Shown here: positions 1-8,359 of the stretch, one piece after another
Numbering within the stretch: position 1 is the first letter of the stretch
Layout: each line of letters begins with the position of its first letter
Assembly: GCF_003254625.1 (NCBI RefSeq)
Contig: NZ_QJRJ01000075.1
Span: forward strand, 124,001 to 188,000
Source: Flavobacterium ginsenosidimutans
Lineage (GTDB): Bacteria > Bacteroidota > Bacteroidia > Flavobacteriales > Flavobacteriaceae
DNA: 64,000 bases
Direction: 5' to 3'
Notes under the pieces: generated by a model
The model's input: the letters and a program-made list of their open reading frames with translations, nothing else
Told to the model about the DNA's origin: nothing
Database searches by the model: none
Program-made: the position numbers and the translations under genes

Positions 1-541
1 CATGTCATTCTTTACAAAAGCAGTTACAAGAGCTTTACAATTATATCCAGATGTTAACTCAATGATGGATGGTGATTACAAAATCGCTTACGATTTTGCT
101 GATATCTCTATCGCAGTTTCTGGACCAAAAGGTTTAATGGTTCCTGTTGTTCGTAATGCTGAACTTTTAACTTTCCGTGGAATTGAAGCTGAAATCAAAA
201 GATTAGCTTTAAGAGCTCGTGATGGTCAAATTACAGTTGACGATATGACTGGAGGAACTTTCACAATCACTAACGGTGGAGTTTTTGGAAGTATGTTATC
301 TACTCCAATCATCAACCCTCCTCAATCAGGAATCTTAGGAATGCACAACATCATCGAACGTCCGATTGCTGTAAACGGAAAAGTTGAAATTCACCCAATG
401 ATGTACGTTGCTCTTTCTTACGATCACCGAATCATCGACGGACGTGAGTCTGTTGGTTTCTTAGTTGCTGTAAAAGAAGCTTTAGAAAATCCATTAGAAT
501 TATTGATGAATGGCGATGCTAAACGTGCTTTAGAATTGTAA
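1..541 (+). CDS. sucB: 2-oxoglutarate dehydrogenase E2 (dihydrolipoyl succinyltransferase), 3' part
   Basis: About 180 C-terminal residues of a dihydrolipoamide acyltransferase catalytic domain; the gene starts upstream of the window, so the ATG at 2 is internal. The catalytic HxxxDG motif is visible as [11 protein letters not shown], with His at residue 142 and Asp at 146 of the visible part. The stretches [13 protein letters not shown] and [14 protein letters not shown] are typical of the succinyl-transferring E2 of the TCA cycle, which moves the succinyl group from lipoamide to CoA in the cytoplasmic complex. Branched-chain or pyruvate E2 paralogues share the fold, but these stretches favour SucB. 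The lipoyl and E1/E3-binding domains lie outside. A terminator follows directly. Confidence 0.9.
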   Translation, partial: MSFFTKAVTRALQLYPDVNSMMDGDYKIAYDFADISIAVSGPKGLMVPVVRNAELLTFRGIEAEIKRLALRARDGQITVDDMTGGTFTITNGGVFGSMLSTPIINPPQSGILGMHNIIERPIAVNGKVEIHPMMYVALSYDHRIIDGRESVGFLVAVKEALENPLELLMNGDAKRALEL

Positions 542-562
542 TCACAATCATTTTCAATACAG

Positions 563-596
563 AAACCTGTTCATTAATTTGAACAGGTTTTTTTTA
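563..596 (+). terminator. Rho-independent terminator after sucB
   Basis: Perfect 10-bp arms (AAACCTGTTC at 563-572, GAACAGGTTT at 581-590) with an 8-nt loop, followed by an unbroken T run. It ends the sucB transcript before the receptor gene promoter. Confidence 0.85.
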
Positions 597-665
597 TTTT
601 AAAAAATTACCTTTTCTGGTTAAAAAATCAATCTTTAAAAAATTATTTAGAATAAATAACAATAA

Positions 666-697
666 TTTGCTTTGTGTAGGTTCATAACTTACATTTG
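666..697 (+). promoter_or_regulatory. Flavobacterial promoter of the TonB-dependent receptor gene
   Basis: TTTG at 666-669 and TACATTTG at 690-697, separated by 20 bp, fit the Bacteroidota -33 TTG / -7 TAnnTTTG consensus. The -7 element ends 26 bp before the ATG at 724. No Fur-box match is claimed. Confidence 0.7.
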
Positions 698-723
698 CCT
701 TATTAAAATCAATTCTAAATAAT

Positions 724-3162
724 ATGAGTTTTAAAACTTTACTATCTCTTGTAAGTTTTTGCTTTATTTTGTTTGTTTCAACAACAGTACAAGCTCAGGA
801 AAAAGCAACTATAAAAGGACAAATTAGTCTCTCAAATAATGACGCTGCAGATAATGTTTCTGTAGTTTTAAAAGGAACCAAAATTGGAACTGTAACAGAT
901 AACCTTGGATTTTACGAAATTAAAAATGTAAATCCAGGTAACTATACCATCAGAGTTTCTGCTGTTGGGCATTCTACAAAAGAAGAAAGTATTGTTGTAA
1001 ACGAAGGTGAAACTTTAACTAGAAACTTTGTCCTAATCAACAATTCAGAACAATTAGAAGAAATTTTCGTTAAAGGAAACGCCAATAAGTATACAAAAGC
1101 TGAAAGTAACTACGTTTCTAAAATGACGATTAAAAATCTTGAAAACTCACAAGTTTATAGTGTAGTAACTAAAGATTTAATGAAAGATCAATTGGTTGTT
1201 AACCAAGATGAAGCTTTAAAAAATGTTCCGGGACTTTATCAGCTTTGGGCTTCTACTGGTCGTGTTGGTGATGGAGGATCTTACTTTGCTTCTCGCGGTT
1301 TCATTACACAAAGTTTATTGAGAAATGGAATTGCTGGTAAAATCACCAATAATGTTGATGCTTCAAACTTAGAAAGACTTGAAAGCATTAAAGGCCCATC
1401 TGCAACATTATTCGGAAGTTTATTAACTTCTTATGGAGGTTTAATCAACCGTGTAACGAAAAAACCATCTGAACGTTTTGGTGGTGAAATTTCATATCAG
1501 TCAGGAAGTTATGGTCTAAACCGATTAACTGCCGATGTAAATACGTCATTAAATGACGACGACACTGCTCTTTTAAGAATTAATGGAGCTTACAACAATG
1601 CAAATACTTTCCAAGATTACGGACATACAAGAAGCTACTTCTTTGCTCCTTCTTTCTCTTATAAAGTAAACGACAGATTAACAATCTCTATTGATGCTGA
1701 GTTGTCTAATGTAGATGCTTCATCAATGCCGTTGATTTATATCCCGTTTGGTTCAACTCCAAGCAGTTTAGGTTTATATGATGCGAAAGACATCAAAATG
1801 AATTGGTCAAGATCTTTCACAGGCGGCGAATTCATGATGAACACTAAAACTAGTAACATTTTTGCGCAGGCAGATTATGCACTTTCAGACAAATGGAAAT
1901 CTCAAACTGTTTTAAGCACTAGTACAAACCAGTCTGAAGGACCACAAACCTGGTTCTATTTATTAGGAAATAATAAAATGTCCAGAAATGTTTGGAATAT
2001 TGACGGAAGAGATAACATTTTAGAATTCCAACAAAACTTCAACGGAGAATTTGAATTGTTTGGAATGAAAAACAGAGCTTTAGTTGGAGGTGATATTTAT
2101 CGTTTAGAAAGTAAAACTGGTTACGGTTATTTACCAACCTTCTTCTATTTTGACGAAGTGGATTATACTGCTGCAAATGCAAATTATTACGATTTTAACC
2201 CAAAAGCTGTAGAAGCTCTTTTTGCTGAAGGAACATCATACAAAGCATTAACTTCTCTTACTACTTATAGCGCATATGTTGCAGATGTTATAAATGTAAC
2301 TGATCGATTAATTCTTTCTGCAGCACTTCGTTTTGATCATTTTCAGAATGATGGAACTTTTGATCCAGCAGGAAATACTAAAACAGGTAGTTATTCACAA
2401 AATGCATTGTCTCCAAAATTCGGTGTTGTATATCAAATTGTAAAAGATCAGGTTTCTATTTTTGGAAACTACCAAAACAGTTTCAAAAATGTTGGTTATC
2501 TAAATGCTGATTCTAACGGAACTCCAGAATTAAAAGCTTTTGATCCAGAAAAAGCAAATCAGTTTGAAGGAGGGGTTAAAGTAAATGCTTTTTCTAATAA
2601 AGTAAGCGCAACTTTCAGTTATTACAATATCGAAGTAAAAGATATCGTAAGAACTGGTCCGATTGCAAATACAAATGTTCAAGATGGAAACCAAACTAGT
2701 AAAGGTTTTGAGGCTGAGATTACTGCAAATCCAATTTCAGGATTAAACTTCATTTTTGGATATGCTTTCAACAACAGTAAATTAAACAATGCAAATGCAG
2801 ACGTAAACGGATTACGTCCTGAAACTGCAGGTCCAGAAAACTTAATCAACTACTGGATTAGCTATAGTTTACAGACAAGCAAATTAAAAGGTTTAGGAAT
2901 TGGTTTTGGAGGAAACTTTGCTGATAAAACTTATGCATACAACAGAAATGTAACTGATGCCAATACAGGTGTAACAGAAACACAAACTTTTACATTGCCA
3001 TCTTATGCTGTATTAAATGCTGCTTTGTACTACGATCAGCCTAAATATAGATTGTCATTAAAGGTAAACAACTTAACAGACGAATTATATTTTAACGGAT
3101 ATACAACTATCAACGTTCAATCACCAAGAATGTTTATGGGATCTGTTGCATATAAATTCTAA
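724..3162 (+). CDS. TonB-dependent outer-membrane receptor, probably for a ferric siderophore
   Basis: An 812-residue outer-membrane receptor. A signal peptide (residues 1 to about 25, ending VQAQ) is followed by a carboxypeptidase-regulatory-like beta-sandwich (about 30-110), a plug domain (about 130-245, with the LERLESIKGPSATLFGS stretch common in siderophore receptors) and a 22-strand-type barrel ending in an aromatic residue (VAYKF). Such receptors import large ligands using TonB energy. The substrate is inferred from downstream neighbours: two small membrane proteins and two PepSY membrane proteins, a set typical of siderophore-iron handling. It has its own promoter upstream and a terminator downstream, so the neighbours may be only partly co-transcribed. 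The exact siderophore cannot be read from the sequence. Confidence 0.85.
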   Translation: MSFKTLLSLVSFCFILFVSTTVQAQEKATIKGQISLSNNDAADNVSVVLKGTKIGTVTDNLGFYEIKNVNPGNYTIRVSAVGHSTKEESIVVNEGETLTRNFVLINNSEQLEEIFVKGNANKYTKAESNYVSKMTIKNLENSQVYSVVTKDLMKDQLVVNQDEALKNVPGLYQLWASTGRVGDGGSYFASRGFITQSLLRNGIAGKITNNVDASNLERLESIKGPSATLFGSLLTSYGGLINRVTKKPSERFGGEISYQSGSYGLNRLTADVNTSLNDDDTALLRINGAYNNANTFQDYGHTRSYFFAPSFSYKVNDRLTISIDAELSNVDASSMPLIYIPFGSTPSSLGLYDAKDIKMNWSRSFTGGEFMMNTKTSNIFAQADYALSDKWKSQTVLSTSTNQSEGPQTWFYLLGNNKMSRNVWNIDGRDNILEFQQNFNGEFELFGMKNRALVGGDIYRLESKTGYGYLPTFFYFDEVDYTAANANYYDFNPKAVEALFAEGTSYKALTSLTTYSAYVADVINVTDRLILSAALRFDHFQNDGTFDPAGNTKTGSYSQNALSPKFGVVYQIVKDQVSIFGNYQNSFKNVGYLNADSNGTPELKAFDPEKANQFEGGVKVNAFSNKVSATFSYYNIEVKDIVRTGPIANTNVQDGNQTSKGFEAEITANPISGLNFIFGYAFNNSKLNNANADVNGLRPETAGPENLINYWISYSLQTSKLKGLGIGFGGNFADKTYAYNRNVTDANTGVTETQTFTLPSYAVLNAALYYDQPKYRLSLKVNNLTDELYFNGYTTINVQSPRMFMGSVAYKF

Positions 3163-3171
3163 TACAATATC

Positions 3172-3204
3172 AAAAACACCTTTCCTAACCGAAAGGTGTT
3201 TTTT
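3172..3204 (+). terminator. Terminator after the TonB-dependent receptor gene
   Basis: Arms AAAACACCTTTC (3173-3184) and GAAAGGTGTTTT (3191-3202) with a 6-nt loop and a T run. It separates the receptor gene from the small membrane-protein genes and may give partial read-through. Confidence 0.8.
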
Positions 3205-3217
3205 AAATCTAGAGATT

Positions 3218-3550
3218 ATGATTACAATTGCCAGCCTTATTGTTTTTTTAGCTTTTTACACACTTTATTATACTTCAAAAAGAGCCGTATTGTCGTATGA
3301 TTTAGGCTTTGAAAAATGGATGCAGAAAAACCCTAAACAAACCAAAATTATTGGATTGGGTCTTTTATTATCTGCTTATATAATGTGGCTTTTCACAAAA
3401 TCATTAGGCTGTGGCACTTTGATGTTTTTTATTCAGCTAATGACAATTGGAAGTTTAATCATCATTCTTACCCCTTTAAAAAAAGTAAACAGTAAAGCAC
3501 TTTTGGCACTTCTAATTTTTGTCGCATTACTAGAATTCTATTACAATTAA
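3218..3550 (+). CDS. Small membrane protein, DUF3325-like, of an iron-uptake cluster
   Basis: A 110-residue protein with about four hydrophobic segments (residues 1-18, 46-64, 66-86, 92-108) and a short basic loop. The frame is open back to 3146, but that extension would run through the terminator and into the receptor gene, so I start at the ATG at 3218. The length, topology and position (receptor, this gene, a DUF3649-like gene, a PepSY gene) resemble the DUF3325 family found in proteobacterial siderophore operons. This is a resemblance by eye, not a database hit. A role in iron release or export of a ligand is inference only. Confidence 0.6.
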   Translation: MITIASLIVFLAFYTLYYTSKRAVLSYDLGFEKWMQKNPKQTKIIGLGLLLSAYIMWLFTKSLGCGTLMFFIQLMTIGSLIIILTPLKKVNSKALLALLIFVALLEFYYN

Positions 3551-3564
3551 AAAACCATTTTTAA

Positions 3565-3864
3565 ATGCCCGCAAATTCAAAATACTTAAATCCTGCTTTT
3601 TGGCCTCGTTTTTCTAAAATCACTGCTGCTATTTTAGGAGGATACTTTGTTTCTGTTTCTTTTCATTTAGCTCTGGCGGCTTGGTTTAGTCGAGCAGATG
3701 TACTGATAACAATGGCTTTTAGTGGTTTTATTCTTTGGGTGGCATTAATGGTCGTGGCTTTTTTAGCCAAAAGCGGATGGAAAATATGGGGGATTTATAT
3801 CCTGCTGACTTTACTTTTTTGTCTTTTTATTTATCTAGGTCAAACTTATAACACGGCGAAATAA
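3565..3864 (+). CDS. Small membrane protein, DUF3649-like, of an iron-uptake cluster
   Basis: A 99-residue protein with three membrane segments (about residues 20-42, 47-67, 75-93). An N-terminal amphipathic WPRFSKITAAILGGY stretch recalls DUF3649, a family that sits between TonB receptors and PepSY proteins in siderophore operons. It starts 14 bp after the previous gene and ends 5 bp before the PepSY gene, so the three are surely co-transcribed. Function is unknown; assistance to iron reduction or release at the inner membrane is a guess from context. Confidence 0.6.
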   Translation: MPANSKYLNPAFWPRFSKITAAILGGYFVSVSFHLALAAWFSRADVLITMAFSGFILWVALMVVAFLAKSGWKIWGIYILLTLLFCLFIYLGQTYNTAK

Positions 3865-3869
3865 CTTTT

Positions 3870-5420
3870 ATGAACAACCGTCATTATAATATCTATTTTC
3901 ACACACATACTGTCAGCGGAATCGTCATCAGTGTAGTTCTTTTTGTAATTTTCTTTGCTGGATCTTTTTCTTTTTTTAGAGATGAAATCATCAATTGGGA
4001 AAGAAATGAATCTACAGCAATCACAAGAGAAATTCAGTTAGACTATGATAAAGCGCTGAAACATCTTGATAAGAAATATGTTTTGCACGGTAGAAATCTA
4101 ACTATTTCTAAACCTTCAACAGAAGAAAGAGTTGCTGTTTATATGGAAGCAACCAAAGATACTTTGGCACCAAAAGAACAGAAAGAAAGTCAATTCTTTT
4201 ATTTGAATACTAAAAACTTCAAATCTTTTACTTACGAAGAATCATATTCTTTGGGTGAACTTTTATATCGTCTGCACTTTCTAGCGCAAATTCCTTATCC
4301 TTACGGGTATTATTTAGCTGGTTTTACAGCTTTATTTTTCTTGTTTGCAATCGTAACAGGAGTTTTGCTTCATTGGAACAAAATTGTTTCAAACTTTTAT
4401 ATGTTCCGTCCAAAAGAAAAACTAAAAACACTTTGGACAGATGCTCACACAGCTTTAGGAATGATTGGTTTACCATTTCAATTTGTTTATGCAGTTACTG
4501 GCGCATTTTTTATGATTAAACTTTTAATTGTAGCTCCTGCGGTAATGGCTTTATATAATGGCGATGAGAACAAATTATATAAGGAGTTAGAATATAATGA
4601 TCCCGATTATAAATTTGAAAACAAAAAACTAGCCAACCCATTTAATATTGATGAATTGGTTGCTAAAACAAAAAAAAACTGGTCAGATTTTGAAATCACT
4701 CGAGTTTTCATTCAAAATTATGGCGATTCAAACATGCACGTTTTGGTTGAAGGCGAACTTTTAAGCCACAAAAAATTTACTGGAATCGGGAAAGTAGTTT
4801 ACCGAATTGCCGACGGAAAAGTGATTGCCAAAAAAGATCCAATTACTCAAACCAGCTATTTAGATGTTGTAAAAAATGTTCTCTACAGAATCCACTTTGG
4901 CGATTACGGCGGATATGCTTTAAAAATAGTAAGCTTCCTTTTAGGAATTATAACTTGTTTTGTAATTATTTCTGGAGTTATGATTTGGCTAGTTGCCAGA
5001 CAGAAAAACAATATGCCTGAAAAGAAAAGACGTTTCAACGCTGCTGTTGTTCGTATTTATTTGGCTATTTGTTTGAGTATGTACCCAATTACTGCGCTGG
5101 CTTTCATTGGAAGTAAAATTTTCTATCCTTTAAGTCAATCTAATTTATTTGCACTTTATTTTGGCGGATGGTTAGTACTTACAATCTTCTTTATTCTTAA
5201 AAAGAACGATTCGTTTACAAACAAATTCTGCTTGATTTCGGGAAGTATTCTAGGGTTTTTGATTCCAATTACAAACGGAATTGTCTCTGGCGAATGGTTC
5301 TGGACTTCATTTATGGAAAACAAAATTCAAATTTTCTTTATTGATGTTTTCTGGATTTTCTTGGCTTCGATTTCATTATATGTTGCCTATCATTTAAAAC
5401 CTAAAAAAGCAGTTGCTTAA
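3870..5420 (+). CDS. PepSY-associated membrane protein (iron-regulated type), 516 residues
   Basis: PepSY_TM-family inner-membrane protein. The first membrane helix (about residues 15-33) ends in FFRDEI, the usual family hallmark. A periplasmic PepSY-type loop follows, then further helices near 145-165, 200-225, 350-375 and, unlike the shorter family members, three or four extra helices after residue 390. Several membrane-embedded or flanking histidines (HTHT near 11-14, H135, HWN near 167, DAHTALG near 190) could bind haem, as proposed for related ferric-siderophore reductases. Its place behind a TonB receptor supports a role in reducing or releasing iron. The first Met, 5 bp after the previous stop, is the natural start. 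Confidence 0.75.
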   Translation: MNNRHYNIYFHTHTVSGIVISVVLFVIFFAGSFSFFRDEIINWERNESTAITREIQLDYDKALKHLDKKYVLHGRNLTISKPSTEERVAVYMEATKDTLAPKEQKESQFFYLNTKNFKSFTYEESYSLGELLYRLHFLAQIPYPYGYYLAGFTALFFLFAIVTGVLLHWNKIVSNFYMFRPKEKLKTLWTDAHTALGMIGLPFQFVYAVTGAFFMIKLLIVAPAVMALYNGDENKLYKELEYNDPDYKFENKKLANPFNIDELVAKTKKNWSDFEITRVFIQNYGDSNMHVLVEGELLSHKKFTGIGKVVYRIADGKVIAKKDPITQTSYLDVVKNVLYRIHFGDYGGYALKIVSFLLGIITCFVIISGVMIWLVARQKNNMPEKKRRFNAAVVRIYLAICLSMYPITALAFIGSKIFYPLSQSNLFALYFGGWLVLTIFFILKKNDSFTNKFCLISGSILGFLIPITNGIVSGEWFWTSFMENKIQIFFIDVFWIFLASISLYVAYHLKPKKAVA

Positions 5421-5483
5421 AAATTAGCTTAAATAATTTGCCCTCTATTGATTTTGCGTATACTTTTACGCTTTTAATCAAAA

Positions 5484-6596
5484 ATGGGATTCAAAACGAA
5501 AATACGTTTTCTACATAAATGGCTCGGATTAATTTCCGGGCTTATTGTTTTTATCATAAGTATTACGGGTTGCATTTTCTGTTTTCATGACGAAATAAAA
5601 GACATTACCAGAAAAGAATGGCGTTTGGTTGAACCTCAAAACAAACCATTTCTTTTACCTTCCGTTTTAGAAGAAAAAGCAAAAAAAATTGTCCCGAAGA
5701 ATAAAGTGAGTATGATTTCTTATTATGGAAAAAACCGCTCTGCAATTGCTTATACTTATTCTGATACTGAAAATCAATATTTATATTTTAATCCGTACAC
5801 TGGTAAATATTTAAAGACCGAAAATCCCAAAACCGATTTTTTCATTATTGTAGAATACATTCATTTGTATTTGCTCCTTCCCGATTATATTGGAAAACAT
5901 ATTATTGGTGGCGCAACGATTATTTTTATCCTTTTATTAATTTCTGGCATTATACAATGGTGGCCAAAAAAGAGAACCGATTTAAAAAGAAGTTTAACGA
6001 TAAAATGGTCTGCAAAATGGCGTCGTCTCAACTACGATTGGCATAATACCACAGGATTTTACATTTCTCTTATCGCATTAATTTTAGCTATAACCGGACT
6101 TACTTTTACTTACGAATGGGTTGGCGACGGAATTTACAAGTCATTCAATTTTGGAGGAGACAAAGCTATAGAAACCAAACTTCCTGTAATTGATACAACA
6201 CAATTCAAAACCAATTCAATTACAGCAATTGATCGTGCTTTTATCCAGACCACAAAATTACAGCCCAATGCCGAAATGCTTTTTGTTCTTATTCCGCAGC
6301 TAAAAGGAGATATTATAAGCACTGGCGCATATCCTCATACGCTCCGTTACGATCATCAAAGCAATTATTATTTTCACCCAAAAGATGGAAAACTAATCCA
6401 GAAACAGCCTTTTGAATATAAAAGCCTCGGTCTGCAAGTTGTAGAAATGAATTATGGAATTCACACAGGTCAAATTCTAGATTTGCCTGGAAAAATCATC
6501 GCTTTCATTGTGAGTCTATTTGCAGCAGCTCTTCCTGTAACAGGATTTATAATTTGGTACGGAAGAAATCATAAAAATAAAAAATCTAAAGCATAA
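5484..6596 (+). CDS. PepSY-associated membrane protein, second copy, 370 residues
   Basis: Second PepSY_TM protein, of the usual four-helix length. Membrane segments lie near residues 13-33, 125-155, 190-215 and 335-358. The N-terminus carries the family pattern RFLHKWLGLISG...CFHDEIKD, and a conserved YDWHNTTGFY stretch precedes the third helix, with histidines suited to haem or metal binding. It is shorter than its neighbour, with which it shares only the family fold, so this is not a recent tandem copy. It begins 63 bp after the upstream gene and ends at a bidirectional terminator. Likely role: inner-membrane iron-siderophore reduction with the upstream cluster. Confidence 0.75.
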   Translation: MGFKTKIRFLHKWLGLISGLIVFIISITGCIFCFHDEIKDITRKEWRLVEPQNKPFLLPSVLEEKAKKIVPKNKVSMISYYGKNRSAIAYTYSDTENQYLYFNPYTGKYLKTENPKTDFFIIVEYIHLYLLLPDYIGKHIIGGATIIFILLLISGIIQWWPKKRTDLKRSLTIKWSAKWRRLNYDWHNTTGFYISLIALILAITGLTFTYEWVGDGIYKSFNFGGDKAIETKLPVIDTTQFKTNSITAIDRAFIQTTKLQPNAEMLFVLIPQLKGDIISTGAYPHTLRYDHQSNYYFHPKDGKLIQKQPFEYKSLGLQVVEMNYGIHTGQILDLPGKIIAFIVSLFAAALPVTGFIIWYGRNHKNKKSKA

Positions 6597-6624
6597 AAAA
6601 ACCGCCCCAAAAAGAGCGGTTTAA
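6596..6624. terminator. Bidirectional terminator between convergent genes
   Basis: Arms AAACCGC (6599-6605) and GCGGTTT (6616-6622), with A-rich flank upstream and T-rich flank downstream. It serves the PepSY gene and the minus-strand gene ending at 6650. Confidence 0.7.
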
Positions 6625-6649
6625 ATAATTATCTAGAAATTGTAATTAA

Positions 6650-6997
6650 TTAATTTCTGTTAGCTACAGCGTTTTTTTGCATATTCTTAACTGAACTTAC
6701 TTTACTGTCAACATAGGCTACTTCAGTAAGATTTTTTTCATTGAAAAACATCCATTTTCCAGTTTTCAAACCTTCTGTATACTCCCCTTCTACAGTTTTA
6801 TTTCCTCTTTCATCATAAGATACCCAAACACCGTCTAATTTTCCATCCTTAAAGAAGCCTTCCTGCTGTATTCTTCCGTTGTTATAATAATAAGTAGCTT
6901 TTACTTTATTTCCAACAACTTCTAATTCAGGTTTACCTTCCTGTGCTGTTAAAATTCCTGAGAATAACACAGCCGCTAAAATCACACACTTTTTCAT
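6650..6997 (-). CDS. Secreted MORN-like (YwqK-type) repeat protein, 115 residues
   Basis: A signal peptide (about residues 1-18, ending LTAQ) is followed by three degenerate MORN_2/YwqK-type repeats: YYNNGRIQQEGFFKDGKLDG, then VSYDERGNKTVEGEYTEGLKTG, then KWMFFNEK. Proteins of this kind are very common in Bacteroidota and are often labelled YwqK-family antitoxins, but nothing here suggests a toxin partner. The repeats form a beta-hairpin ladder, probably in the periplasm or outer membrane. Function unknown. A TAnnTTTG element lies 34 bp upstream. Confidence 0.7.
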   Translation of the reverse strand: MKKCVILAAVLFSGILTAQEGKPELEVVGNKVKATYYYNNGRIQQEGFFKDGKLDGVWVSYDERGNKTVEGEYTEGLKTGKWMFFNEKNLTEVAYVDSKVSSVKNMQKNAVANRN

Positions 6998-7030
6998 ATC
7001 TTTAGGTATTAAATGTTATCAAATCGTTAT

Positions 7031-7038
7031 CAAATGTA
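7031..7038 (-). promoter_or_regulatory. -7 promoter element of the MORN-like gene
   Basis: TACATTTG on the minus strand, 34 bp before the ATG at 6997. No TTG at a good -33 distance was found, so this rests on the -7 element only. Confidence 0.4.
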
Positions 7039-7122
7039 ATCAATAATTTACATTAAAAAAACTTTTACTTAACAATTTGGTAACATTGGATAAAAACTTA
7101 ACATTGGAAAAGTGTATAAAAC

Positions 7123-7151
7123 AAAAAAACCAGCGCTGAAGCACTGGTTTT
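7123..7151 (-). terminator. Terminator of the TlpA-like gene
   Basis: Read on the minus strand: AACCAGTGC, loop TTCA, GCGCTGGTT (one G-U pair), then seven T. It lies 57 bp downstream of the stop at 7208. Confidence 0.75.
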
Positions 7152-7207
7152 GCTGGTATTTTTAAAAAACCGTGTTTTTACTATAACGTTATAATTTCGT
7201 AAACTTT

Positions 7208-8203
7208 TTAGTTCAACAATGAGTTAAGTTGCTTATCAAGTTCAGGATCAGATGGTCTAGGCGCATCCGATTTTACAACATTTCCTTTTGGATCAATCAA
7301 AATAAATCTCGGAATACCTGTTACACCGTAATTTACAACAAATTCAGATTCCCAATCTTTATCTGCAAAAAGCTGTGTTCCTCCAAGTTGTTTATCTGTC
7401 ACAAATTTTTTCCACTTTTCATTGTCTTTCAACTTATCAATAGAAATACTCACAAATTCAATGTTTTTTCCGTGATATTTCTCTTCAATTTTTTGCAAAT
7501 AAGGAATTTCAGCTCTACAAGGCGCACACCAAGTTGCCCAAAGATCAATGTAAACATATTTACCTTTTAAATCAGAAAGCTTTGTTTTTCCTCCTTTATA
7601 ATTTTCATAGTCAAAATCTGGAGATGCCTTTCCAACCATTTTATTTGCTTTTACAGCTCTTTCGTATTCTTCGACTGCATACTGATGAAAGCTTTCAAAA
7701 CTACTTTTCAAAGCAGTTTTAAATTCAGGAGCGAAATCTCCTTTTTCAAGACTTTCTGTATCAGCTTTTAATTTACCATCAAGTAAAGCGGTGAATTCAG
7801 CCGATTCTTTTGCAAAAGCGTCTTTCTGAAAATTTTCATCTTTTAAAGCTTGCTGTGCTAAAAAGTTACTTTCGTTTACTCCTTTACCTTTATATACAAT
7901 CGTTTCATCAAATTCTTTGGCATTCATTGTCAAATTGACTTCAGAATTTGGTTTTAAATATAAATTAGAAGATTCTGTTCCGTCAGAAAACACATAAAAA
8001 CCTTGTGGAGCATCAAAAGTTGCTGCAAAAACTTCCTTTTTATCAATTGGAATAACTTGTCTGAAATTATTTTTTCCTTTAATCACTAAAGTATCGCTGT
8101 TTCTGTTTGCGATTTTAGCACTGAATTTAATTGAATTCTTGCCTTGACCTATAACATTCAAGACATTAAATATTACCAAACCTGCAACAAGGAGTTTCTT
8201 CAT
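7208..8203 (-). CDS. TlpA-like thioredoxin-fold protein (periplasmic)
   Basis: A 331-residue exported protein. Signal peptide about 1-19; an N-terminal beta-rich domain (about 22-115) of the DUF4369-like kind seen in Bacteroidota TlpA proteins; a helical linker (about 115-190); and a thioredoxin/redoxin domain (about 193-331) starting GKASPDFDYENYKGG. The redox motif is WCAPC with cysteines at 226 and 229, and the cis-proline is in TGIPRFILID. It probably reduces or isomerises disulfides of envelope proteins, or supports cytochrome c maturation; the partner is unknown. It stands alone between its own promoter element and a terminator. Confidence 0.85.
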   Translation of the reverse strand: MKKLLVAGLVIFNVLNVIGQGKNSIKFSAKIANRNSDTLVIKGKNNFRQVIPIDKKEVFAATFDAPQGFYVFSDGTESSNLYLKPNSEVNLTMNAKEFDETIVYKGKGVNESNFLAQQALKDENFQKDAFAKESAEFTALLDGKLKADTESLEKGDFAPEFKTALKSSFESFHQYAVEEYERAVKANKMVGKASPDFDYENYKGGKTKLSDLKGKYVYIDLWATWCAPCRAEIPYLQKIEEKYHGKNIEFVSISIDKLKDNEKWKKFVTDKQLGGTQLFADKDWESEFVVNYGVTGIPRFILIDPKGNVVKSDAPRPSDPELDKQLNSLLN

Positions 8204-8230
8204 GGGTATTAAAATTAGTTTTTAGAGAAT

Positions 8231-8238
8231 CAAAACTA
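8231..8238 (-). promoter_or_regulatory. -7 promoter element of the TlpA-like gene
   Basis: TAGTTTTG on the minus strand, 27 bp before the ATG at 8203. A TTG on the same strand lies 24 bp further upstream, slightly beyond the usual spacing. Confidence 0.4.
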
Positions 8239-8333
8239 AAAAATTAATGCTTCGGAATTTCACAATTAACAATTTATTTGAAATTATTCTGAATCAACTT
8301 ATCACTTTACTATATTATCTTGAATTTTGTATT

Positions 8334-8341
8334 TACTTTTG
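8334..8341 (+). promoter_or_regulatory. -7 promoter element of aspS
   Basis: TACTTTTG lies 18 bp before the ATG at 8360, so the leader would be very short. It argues against starting the protein at the upstream in-frame ATG at 8327. Confidence 0.5.
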
Positions 8342-8359
8342 CAGTCTAAAATTTTGATT

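Noticed and set aside
3146..3217. N-terminal extension of the DUF3325-like protein by 24 residues
   Set aside because: It overlaps the end of the receptor gene and the terminator hairpin, and the extra residues are polar and unlike a membrane protein start.
8327..8359. Upstream in-frame ATG for aspartyl-tRNA synthetase
   Set aside because: The -7 promoter element lies inside this stretch and the family begins at [11 protein letters not shown].
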